Positions 1 to 5,507 of a stretch of DNA of 9,658 nucleotides are shown piece after piece. Below the pieces are notes generated by a model. The model was given only the letters and a program-made list of their open reading frames with translations. It had not been told where the DNA came from and did not search any database. Origin of the DNA: CAYMAZ01 sp964428185 (GTDB lineage: Bacteria > Bacteroidota > Bacteroidia > Bacteroidales > DTU049); NCBI GenBank assembly GCA_964428185.1, contig CAYRXH010000090.1:1-9658 (forward strand). The letters run 5' to 3'. Each line of letters begins with the position of its first letter. Positions within the stretch are counted from its first letter, which is position 1. The translations under genes were made by a program, and so were the position numbers.

Positions 1-96
1 ATGGAAAACCCAAATGATTCCAAAACTCAGTCATCGGTTGTAATCTTTTCCAATCCACACCAAACTCAATATTTTGATAATTTGATAAAAAAATAA
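1..96 (+). CDS. Open reading frame at the left edge, possibly the 3' end of an upstream gene
   Basis: Frame 1 is open from the first base to a TAA at 94-96, giving 31 codons that end in YFDNLIKK. The window happens to begin with ATG, so this could be a 31-residue peptide, but more likely it is the tail of a longer gene cut by the window edge. The residue mix is soluble and protein-like (ENPNDSKTQSS, then a short hydrophobic VVIF). I recognise no family. It stops 4 nt before the -7 box that would drive feoB. A minus-strand frame is also open across part of this stretch, so the call is weak. Confidence 0.3.
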   Translation: MENPNDSKTQSSVVIFSNPHQTQYFDNLIKK

Positions 97-107
97 TTGT
101 ATTTTTG
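73..107 (+). promoter_or_regulatory. Candidate feoB promoter with tandem TTTGATAA repeat
   Basis: TATTTTTG at 100-107 matches the Bacteroidota -7 consensus TAnnTTTG. Upstream lies a perfect tandem repeat, TTTGATAA at 73-80 and again at 81-88. Either copy offers a TTTG -33 element, though the gaps to the -7 box (23 and 15 nt) flank the usual 19-20. Transcription would start near 113, leaving about 25 nt before the feoB ATG. The GATAAT-like repeats resemble Fur half-sites, but no full Fur box is present, so iron control is only a guess. Confidence 0.55.
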
Positions 108-137
108 CCATTCTTATTTAGTTTTAGTTTAAATTAA

Positions 138-2690
138 ATGACTTTATTCGACCTGAATCCCAGAGAACGGGGCATCATTTTAAAAATCACAGGCAGCGGA
201 GCATTCCGAAAGCGACTGATTGATATGGGTTTTATTAGGGGTAAAGAAGTCACTGTCGTTAAGAAAGCCCCTCTTCAGGACCCCATACAGTATGAAATTT
301 TGGGATATCAGATTTCGCTTCGCGGAGAAGAAGCCAAAATGATTGAAATTATCAAACTTGACAATATTTCAGAGAAAAATGAGACTATTGTAGATTTCAA
401 CGAGGTTAACACTCAGGAAAAAGAAACTGCAGCCCGTTCTCGGAATAATGAAAAAACTATTAATATAGTACTTGTAGGGAATCCAAATTCTGGCAAAACT
501 ACAATATTTAACTATATCTCAGGATCACGCGAAAATGTGGGCAATTATCCAGGGGTAACAGTTGACGCAAAGCGAACTCAATTTAAATACAACGGCTATC
601 TTATCAGAATGGTTGATCTTCCTGGAACATATTCAATTTCAGCATACACACCGGAAGAAGTATTTGTAAGAGAATTTCTGACAAGTAACAAGACCGATAT
701 AGTTATCAATGTTGCTGATTGTTCCAATCTTGAGAGAAATTTATATCTGACCACACAGATATTAGACCTTGATTTGAGAATGGTTATCAGCCTGAATATG
801 TATGATGAATTGAAAAAAAAGGGCGATGTATTTGATTATGAACACTTTGCAAGAATGATTGGAGTTCCTGTAGTTCCCACAGTCGGAAAAAAGGGAGAAG
901 GGATGAAGGAACTGCTTGACAAAGTGATTCATGTATATGAAAATGATGAGCCTGTTGTCAGACATATTCATATCCATTACGGCACATTGATTGAAGAAAT
1001 AATTATGGATCTTGAGAATAAAATTGAACAGACAGGTTTATTTCCAAAGCATGTTCATAGCCGTTTTATTGCACTCAAGTTGCTTGAAAAAGACGCTGAT
1101 TACATTAGGCATATCAGTACCGATAGCAGGCTAATTCAACTTCGTGAACTGACTTTCAGGTATATCAGCCAGATAGAGCAAACTTTTGCAGAAGATACTG
1201 ATAATCTTCTTGCCGATATGAGATACGGATTTATTGCCGGAGCACTTAAAGAAACCTATGTCCATGGCACTGCACCCTTGAAAAAGAAATCGTTTACCAA
1301 CCGCCTGGACGAAATTTTCACTCATAAACTTTTAGGGCTTCCCATCTTCATGTTTGTTTTATGGCTAATGTTTTTTTCCACTTTCACTCTGGGTGGTTTT
1401 TTTATGAATTGGATTGAGAAGGGAGTTGAAGCTCTGGGGAATCTGTTTGTCAGGCTCATTCCTGAGGGTATCATCCTTGATCTTCTGGTAGAAGGAGTTA
1501 TTGGTGGCGTGGGAGGTGTCATTGTTTTTTTACCCAACATCGTGATTCTTTTTCTGTTTATTGCTCTGATGGAAGGAACAGGATATATGTCCAGAATTGC
1601 ATTTATCATGGACAGACTGATGCATAAAATCGGGCTGCACGGCAAATCATTTATACCGCTTATCATGGGCTTCGGATGTAATGTGCCTGCAATAATGGCA
1701 ACCCGAACACTCGAAAACAAATCTGACAGGATACTCACCATGCTGATCATTCCGCTAATGTCATGCAGTGCCCGTTTGCCTGTGTACGTCCTCCTAATAT
1801 CAGCTTTTTTCCCTGAACGACCTGCACTGATGCTGATGCTTATCTATTTTCTGGGAATAATTTTCGCTGCTTTTTTTGCCATTGTCTTCAAGAAGCTGTT
1901 CTTTCATAAAACAGAAGCTCCTTTTGTCATGGAACTCCCACCATACAGAATGCCAACACTCAGAGCTACTTATACATATATGTGGCTCAGAGCATCTCAG
2001 TATCTGAAAAAAATGGGTGGAATCATCCTGGTTGCATCACTAATTGTCTGGACACTTGGATATTTTCCCAGGAATATTGAATTTTCGAAAAATTATGATG
2101 CTGAAATCACAACTATATTTCAAAAATATGATCCGATTCTTGAAAAGACCACTTCCGACGACTCCTTATCAATGATCAGGCAAATGAGGGTGAATGAACT
2201 TACACAAATTGTTAAGGAACGCGAGATCGAACGTCATTCAAAAACTTTTATAGGAAGACTGGGCACATTGATTGAACCTGTCATGAAACCCCTCGGAATG
2301 GACTGGAGGCTCAGCATCAGCCTTCTTACAGGGTTCCCTGCCAAGGAAATTATTCTAAGTACCATGGGAGTCCTTTTTCAGGAATATGAACTTGATCCAA
2401 TCAATCCTGATACCGATAACCCGAAAGTGATTATCGGTTCGCTTGAGCATAGACTTCAACAGGCAGTTTTTATTGAAAATTCAGAATCCAACAAGCCTCT
2501 GTTTACCAAAGTTTCAGCATTTGCATTTCTAATTTTTGTTCTTTTTTATTTCCCATGCACTGCTTCAATTGTTGCCATAAAAAAAGAATCAGGGAGGTGG
2601 TTTTATACAATTTTATCAATTTTATATACCACAGGCTTCGCATGGTTAATGGCTTTTGTCATTAATACTTTGGGATATCTGATCTTTTAG
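138..2690 (+). CDS. feoB: Ferrous iron transporter, FeoA-FeoB fusion protein
   Basis: This 850-residue inner-membrane protein imports Fe(II), with transport linked to GTP binding and hydrolysis. Residues 1-72 form a FeoA-type SH3-like domain, followed by a charged linker to about 105. The G domain shows G1 GNPNSGKT (114-121), switch I YPGVT (137-141), G3 DLPG (160-163) and G4 NMYD (220-223); the G5 region is near TVG (248-250). The membrane part starts near 395 and carries the two Gate signatures, with conserved GCNVPA (513-518) and CSARLPVY (543-550), and a C-terminal segment with FPC (805-807). A hydrophilic loop of about 65 residues (645-710) interrupts the membrane part. FeoA fused to FeoB is a known arrangement in Bacteroidota and explains the length, versus roughly 700-770 for stand-alone FeoB. 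No feoC-like gene is adjacent. The start is ATG 138, because the FeoA domain begins immediately there. Confidence 0.96.
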   Translation: MTLFDLNPRERGIILKITGSGAFRKRLIDMGFIRGKEVTVVKKAPLQDPIQYEILGYQISLRGEEAKMIEIIKLDNISEKNETIVDFNEVNTQEKETAARSRNNEKTINIVLVGNPNSGKTTIFNYISGSRENVGNYPGVTVDAKRTQFKYNGYLIRMVDLPGTYSISAYTPEEVFVREFLTSNKTDIVINVADCSNLERNLYLTTQILDLDLRMVISLNMYDELKKKGDVFDYEHFARMIGVPVVPTVGKKGEGMKELLDKVIHVYENDEPVVRHIHIHYGTLIEEIIMDLENKIEQTGLFPKHVHSRFIALKLLEKDADYIRHISTDSRLIQLRELTFRYISQIEQTFAEDTDNLLADMRYGFIAGALKETYVHGTAPLKKKSFTNRLDEIFTHKLLGLPIFMFVLWLMFFSTFTLGGFFMNWIEKGVEALGNLFVRLIPEGIILDLLVEGVIGGVGGVIVFLPNIVILFLFIALMEGTGYMSRIAFIMDRLMHKIGLHGKSFIPLIMGFGCNVPAIMATRTLENKSDRILTMLIIPLMSCSARLPVYVLLISAFFPERPALMLMLIYFLGIIFAAFFAIVFKKLFFHKTEAPFVMELPPYRMPTLRATYTYMWLRASQYLKKMGGIILVASLIVWTLGYFPRNIEFSKNYDAEITTIFQKYDPILEKTTSDDSLSMIRQMRVNELTQIVKEREIERHSKTFIGRLGTLIEPVMKPLGMDWRLSISLLTGFPAKEIILSTMGVLFQEYELDPINPDTDNPKVIIGSLEHRLQQAVFIENSESNKPLFTKVSAFAFLIFVLFYFPCTASIVAIKKESGRWFYTILSILYTTGFAWLMAFVINTLGYLIF

Positions 2691-2697
2691 TTTTTTT

Positions 2698-2765
2698 TCA
2701 ATCATAGTTTATATAAAAATTTCATCGTTTTATGCAGGTTTATGATTGATTGACAACTTTTTTTT
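2698..2765 (+). other. Inverted repeat and U-tract downstream of feoB, possible weak terminator
   Basis: TCAATCATA at 2698-2706 is the perfect reverse complement of TATGATTGA at 2741-2749, separated by 34 nt. A run of eight T follows at 2758-2765. The long loop and the 8-nt gap before the T-run make this a poor intrinsic terminator, but it may structure the feoB 3' end. A T8 run also directly follows the feoB stop (2691-2698) without an obvious stem before it. Confidence 0.3.
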
Positions 2766-2799
2766 CAGAAATAAATGAGACTATTTAAGATTTTATATG

Positions 2800-2807
2800 T
2801 AAATTTG
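2800..2807 (+). promoter_or_regulatory. -7 promoter box of the lipoprotein gene
   Basis: TAAATTTG matches TAnnTTTG and lies 21 nt before the ATG at 2829, predicting a leader of about 15 nt. No TTTG is present at the usual -33 distance, so the assignment rests on the -7 box and its position. Confidence 0.5.
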
Positions 2808-2828
2808 TCAAATTAAATCCCAATTATT

Positions 2829-3290
2829 ATGAAATCTATTAAAATTTTATTGTCACTGGTAGTGATAGCAGGAATTATGATGTCTTCTTGCAAGAAAGAG
2901 GAGGAAACTGAAGCTGTTCCAATGAAAAAAGCTACAATAACCGGCTTTGTTTATGCAGATCTTGATCTCACTGAAGCAGGCTTTGAATATGCTCCTGCAG
3001 GAACAAAAATCAGTGCCTGGATAGACACAGAAGAACTTTATCTGAATCCTGATCCTGCTGTTACATATCCAAAAAAATATTATGAAACTACTGTTGGTGG
3101 TGATGGAAAATTCACTCTTACTATTGAGGTGGGCAACAACCCTGTTAATGTTCATATTGAACCCGGAGATTTCTGGTACGACCAGGAAGTTGATGTTGAC
3201 ACTTATGAAACAAAAATTTATTCAATGGGCGAAATAAGCATTGTTGCATTTCAAGGTCAAACGCAGATCGTTGATCTTGTCTTCTTTTAG
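2829..3290 (+). CDS. Small lipoprotein, predicted beta-rich, function unknown
   Basis: A 153-residue protein with a classic type II signal peptide: Lys near the N terminus, a hydrophobic core (ILLSLVVIAGIMM) and the lipobox MSSC with the acylated cysteine at position 21. Directly after Cys21 comes KKEEETE, which resembles the K-(D/E)-(D/E) surface-export signal described for Bacteroidota lipoproteins, so it may be displayed outside the cell. The mature part (35-153) alternates hydrophobic and polar residues. It contains pieces typical of carboxypeptidase-regulatory or transthyretin-like beta sandwiches: ITGFVYADLD near 37-46 and GGDGKFTLTIE near 90-100. It is a single-gene unit with its own -7 box and a strong terminator. 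I do not recognise a specific family and assign no role. Nothing ties it to the neighbouring feoB beyond orientation. Confidence 0.85.
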   Translation: MKSIKILLSLVVIAGIMMSSCKKEEETEAVPMKKATITGFVYADLDLTEAGFEYAPAGTKISAWIDTEELYLNPDPAVTYPKKYYETTVGGDGKFTLTIEVGNNPVNVHIEPGDFWYDQEVDVDTYETKIYSMGEISIVAFQGQTQIVDLVFF

Positions 3291-3310
3291 ATCAAGAAAT
3301 TAATTGCAGA

Positions 3311-3340
3311 AACCTGCCATTAAAATGGCAGGTTTTTTTT
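3311..3340 (+). terminator. Strong intrinsic terminator after the lipoprotein gene
   Basis: AACCTGCCAT (3311-3320) pairs perfectly with ATGGCAGGTT (3325-3334) around a 4-nt TAAA loop and is followed by a T-run to 3340. It begins 20 nt after the stop codon. The 10-bp stem and U-tract make this the most clear-cut terminator in the window, and it separates the lipoprotein from the glycosyltransferase. Confidence 0.93.
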
Positions 3341-3352
3341 GTAAAAAAACCG

Positions 3353-3360
3353 TAATTTTG
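3353..3360 (+). promoter_or_regulatory. -7 promoter box of the glycosyltransferase gene
   Basis: TAATTTTG matches TAnnTTTG and lies 14 nt before the GTG start at 3375, so the leader would be only about 8-10 nt. The position expected for the -33 element falls inside the preceding terminator stem, and no TTTG occurs there. Confidence 0.5.
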
Positions 3361-3374
3361 AAGAAAAACATTCA

Positions 3375-4118
3375 GTGATTTCGGTTGTTATTATTACATT
3401 CAACGAAGAAGCGAATATCAGAAGATGTATTGAAGCTGCATGGACTGTTGCTGATGAAATTGTTGTTGTTGATTCCTGCTCAACTGACCAAACCCCAGAG
3501 ATTTGTAAAGAACTGAACGTCAATTTATTCACCAGGAAATGGGAAGGTTATTCCAAAACGAAAAACTATGGAAACCAACAGGCACAACATTCATATATTT
3601 TGTCGCTTGATGCTGATGAAGTTATTTCTGATGAACTTCGTCAATCAATTCTAAACCAAAAAGATACTCTCTCAGGTGCATATCAATTTAACCGGCTGAC
3701 AAACTATGCAGGCAAATGGATAAAACACTGCGGATGGTATCCTGACACTAAAATACGTCTGTTTCCAAAAGGTAAGGCTCGCTGGGAAGGAGATTTCGTT
3801 CATGAAACACTAGTTATTGATACTGAATTAGAAATCAAACATCTGCAAGGAGACCTTTTTCATTATTCCTATCATAGTGTGTCAGACCATAAAATCAGAA
3901 TCGAAAAATATTCAGACCTGCATGCTCAAAAAATGTACTCTGAAGGAAAAAAAGCAGGTTTGTTTAAGATTTTGTTCAGTCCCATTGCAAAATTTTTGAA
4001 TGATTATATATTTAAAGCCGGCTTTCTTGATGGGAAAACAGGATTTACGATATGTATGCTTTCGGCAAAAGCCGTTAAATTGAAATATTTAAAGCTAAAA
4101 AAAATGTCAAGAGGTTAA
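3375..4118 (+). CDS. Family 2 glycosyltransferase, LPS-core type (WaaE/KdtX-like)
   Basis: A 247-residue GT-A fold transferase that would move a sugar from a nucleotide donor onto an envelope glycan at the cytoplasmic face of the inner membrane. The N terminus has the nucleotide-binding strand and motif ISVVIITFNEEANI, with VVDSCSTD (31-38). The metal-binding DxD is D79-A80-D81 within SLDADE. Further marks of the WaaE/KdtX subgroup are GYSKTKNYG (58-66), W137-x-G139 and H143-E144 in FVHE. A hydrophobic or amphipathic C-terminal stretch (about 195-235) could attach it to the membrane. The start is GTG at 3375, because the conserved ISVVIITFNEE motif begins at residue 2 and no ATG precedes it in frame after the terminator. 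Acceptor and sugar cannot be read from the sequence; LPS core or another surface polysaccharide is likely. Its last codons are part of the terminator stem. Confidence 0.9.
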   Translation: MISVVIITFNEEANIRRCIEAAWTVADEIVVVDSCSTDQTPEICKELNVNLFTRKWEGYSKTKNYGNQQAQHSYILSLDADEVISDELRQSILNQKDTLSGAYQFNRLTNYAGKWIKHCGWYPDTKIRLFPKGKARWEGDFVHETLVIDTELEIKHLQGDLFHYSYHSVSDHKIRIEKYSDLHAQKMYSEGKKAGLFKILFSPIAKFLNDYIFKAGFLDGKTGFTICMLSAKAVKLKYLKLKKMSRG

Positions 4119-4133
4119 TTTGACGTTTTTTTT
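4097..4133. terminator. Bidirectional terminator shared by the glycosyltransferase gene and rlmN
   Basis: Eight A (4097-4104), TGTCAA (4105-4110), a 9-nt loop (4111-4119), TTGACG (4120-4125) and eight T (4126-4133). The six-pair core includes one G:U in the plus-strand transcript and is extended by the A/T arms. It has the same form read from either strand, so it can end both convergent transcripts. The glycosyltransferase stop TAA (4116-4118) lies in the loop, and the rlmN stop ends 2 nt beyond the T-run. Confidence 0.82.
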
Positions 4134-4134
4134 C

Positions 4135-5151
4135 TTAAATTTTTCCAGCAAGCATTCCACAAGCTGCTTCAATATCTCGTCCTCTAGATTTTCGGATGGT
4201 TACAGTAAACCCCTTTTCCTTCAGAAGATTCTGAAATTCTTCCATTTGCCCACGCTCAGGACTTTCAAAGACATGATTTTCAGTTTTATGATAACTGATC
4301 AGATTCAGTTTACAGGGAATACCGTTCAGCAATAACGCAATTTCATCAGCATGTTTTGGTGAATGATTGATATCTTTCAATACAATGTACTCAAAACTTA
4401 TAGTCCGGGATGATCCAACCACATAAGGTCTGATTTGATAAATCACTTCTGCAATGGGATATTTATTCTCAACAGGCATCATTCGTTTTCTCTCATCTGA
4501 AAATGGAGAATGCATACTGATGGCAAGTTCACAGGGAAATGACTGGAGAAACTCCTTCAGTGCAGGTATGATACCTACTGTTGACAGTGTAATTCTCTTC
4601 TTACTCATACCAACATACTTTTCTGAAGTTAAAATTTCAAGAAAAGTTCTGACATTTTCCCAATTCATCAGTGGTTCACCCATTCCCATTAGCACCACAT
4701 TAGTGAGCTTCCCATATTCCGGCAGAAACAATACCTGACTTAAAATTTCCCCAACAGACAGATTGTTCCCATGTCCCATGGTTCCCGTCTGACAGAAAGA
4801 ACATCCAAGAACACACCCAAACTGCGTAGAAATGCAAACTGTCATTCGTTCTCCGTCAGGAATACAAACAGCCTCTACAAAATTACCCCCTTCCATAGGG
4901 AAAAGATATTTTTTTGTCCCGTCTGCTGATTCCTTCAACTGTTGAGGCATTGAAGGACTTACACAATATTTTGAATCAAGCATTTCACGGCTCTTCAATG
5001 AAATGTTGCTCATACTGTTGAAATCAGTCACCTTTTTTTTATATATCCAGTCTATCAGCTGGTTGGCAGTGAAAGCAGGCAATAACTCATCATAACAGAC
5101 TTCCAGCAGTTGATTGCTTGTAAATCCGAAAATGTTTGTTTTAGTCTTCAT
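4135..5151 (-). CDS. rlmN: 23S rRNA (adenine-2503-C2)/tRNA (adenine-37-C2) methyltransferase RlmN
   Basis: A cytosolic radical-SAM enzyme of 338 residues that methylates C2 of A2503 in 23S rRNA; in E. coli it also modifies A37 of some tRNAs. The [4Fe-4S] cluster ligands are C113, C117 and C120 in FGCVLGCSFC. C106, seven residues before C113, matches E. coli Cys118. C331 in DIEAACGML matches E. coli Cys355, the methyl-carrying cysteine. Both catalytic cysteines distinguish it from ordinary radical-SAM proteins. GMGEP (156-160) is the SAM-binding motif. The paralogue Cfr methylates C8 of the same base, but the RlmN-type C terminus RGRDIEAACG and the chromosomal setting favour RlmN. Length fits the family. 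A -7 box lies 17-24 nt upstream of the ATG. Its gene converges on the glycosyltransferase and lies downstream of, but is separated by a terminator from, tRNA-Ala. Confidence 0.96.
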   Translation of the reverse strand: MKTKTNIFGFTSNQLLEVCYDELLPAFTANQLIDWIYKKKVTDFNSMSNISLKSREMLDSKYCVSPSMPQQLKESADGTKKYLFPMEGGNFVEAVCIPDGERMTVCISTQFGCVLGCSFCQTGTMGHGNNLSVGEILSQVLFLPEYGKLTNVVLMGMGEPLMNWENVRTFLEILTSEKYVGMSKKRITLSTVGIIPALKEFLQSFPCELAISMHSPFSDERKRMMPVENKYPIAEVIYQIRPYVVGSSRTISFEYIVLKDINHSPKHADEIALLLNGIPCKLNLISYHKTENHVFESPERGQMEEFQNLLKEKGFTVTIRKSRGRDIEAACGMLAGKI

Positions 5152-5167
5152 CTTTCAATCTTCATTG

Positions 5168-5175
5168 CAAAGATA
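5168..5175 (-). promoter_or_regulatory. -7 promoter box of rlmN
   Basis: On the minus strand TATCTTTG occupies 5175-5168, matching TAnnTTTG. Transcription would start near 5162, about 11 nt before the ATG ending at 5151. The sequence GAAAG just before the ATG is a weak ribosome-binding candidate. No -33 TTTG is visible at the right distance. Confidence 0.5.
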
Positions 5176-5264
5176 AAACTTTTCAGCAGAACTTTTTTTT
5201 GTCGCTATTAATCAATCTGCTTTCACCCTTGCAAAAATTTTATAGAATTTATTGATTATAAAAT

Positions 5265-5289
5265 AAAAAAAGAGTTGTGTTACAACCCT
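5265..5289 (-). terminator. Intrinsic terminator of tRNA-Ala
   Basis: Read on the minus strand, AGGGTTGT (5289-5282) pairs with ACAACTCT (5278-5271) around the loop AAC. This gives eight pairs including one G:U, followed by a U-run (5271-5265). It begins 3 nt past the mature tRNA end, so the tRNA is transcribed alone and not with rlmN. Confidence 0.82.
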
Positions 5290-5292
5290 TTG

Positions 5293-5366
5293 TGGAGCAT
5301 ATCGGACTCGAACCGATCACCTTTAGACTGCCAGTCTAACGCTCTAGCCAGATGAGCTAATGCCCC
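5293..5366 (-). tRNA. tRNA-Ala, anticodon GGC
   Basis: A complete 74-nt cloverleaf on the minus strand. The acceptor stem GGGGCAT (5366-5360) pairs with ATGCTCC (5300-5294), including the G3:U70 pair that is the identity mark of alanine tRNAs. The D stem is GCTC/GAGC. The anticodon stem TTAGA/TCTAA encloses the loop CTGGCAG, so the anticodon is GGC, reading GCC and GCU. The T stem ATCGG/CCGAT encloses TTCGAGT. The discriminator is A (5293). The CCA end is not encoded (ACA follows), so it must be added after transcription. Its own promoter and terminator flank it. Confidence 0.97.
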
Positions 5367-5376
5367 AAACTGTTTG

Positions 5377-5406
5377 CAAATGTAACATTTTTTTTGAATC
5401 TGCAAT
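5377..5406 (-). promoter_or_regulatory. Promoter of tRNA-Ala
   Basis: On the minus strand ATTG (5406-5403) is followed after 18 nt by TACATTTG (5384-5377), close to the Bacteroidota pattern TTTG-N19-TAnnTTTG. Transcription would start a few bases before the mature tRNA 5' end at 5366. Confidence 0.65.
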
Positions 5407-5475
5407 TAAAAAATTATGAATCACTTTTTAACTTTTATTTAACTTTAGACTTATTCTAATTTAAAATAATATGTG

Positions 5476-5483
5476 TATCTTTG
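5476..5483 (+). promoter_or_regulatory. -7 promoter box of the PorE-like gene
   Basis: TATCTTTG matches TAnnTTTG and lies 24 nt before the ATG at 5508, predicting a leader near 20 nt. It is divergent from the tRNA promoter; the -7 boxes are about 90 nt apart. No matching -33 element is visible. Confidence 0.5.
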
Positions 5484-5507
5484 TAAAATAATAAAAATAC
5501 AATTGCC

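Noticed and set aside
34..112. Minus-strand 26-codon open frame near the left edge
   Set aside because: It starts at an ATG near 112 and stops at 34-36, is low-complexity in its first half, and overlaps the feoB promoter region; chance is the simplest explanation.
1322..1750. Minus-strand open frame of 142 codons inside feoB
   Set aside because: It lies opposite the membrane-domain codons of feoB; long antisense frames arise there from biased hydrophobic codons. It has no promoter box or recognisable domain.
4120..4335. Plus-strand open frame of 71 codons after the glycosyltransferase
   Set aside because: It is antisense to the conserved rlmN C terminus including the catalytic cysteine, and starts inside the shared terminator.
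4135..5151. The radical-SAM gene as a Cfr antibiotic-resistance methyltransferase
   Set aside because: Cfr and RlmN share the CxxxCxxC core and catalytic cysteines, but the family-typical RlmN C terminus and housekeeping setting without mobile elements favour RlmN; a phylogeny would settle it.
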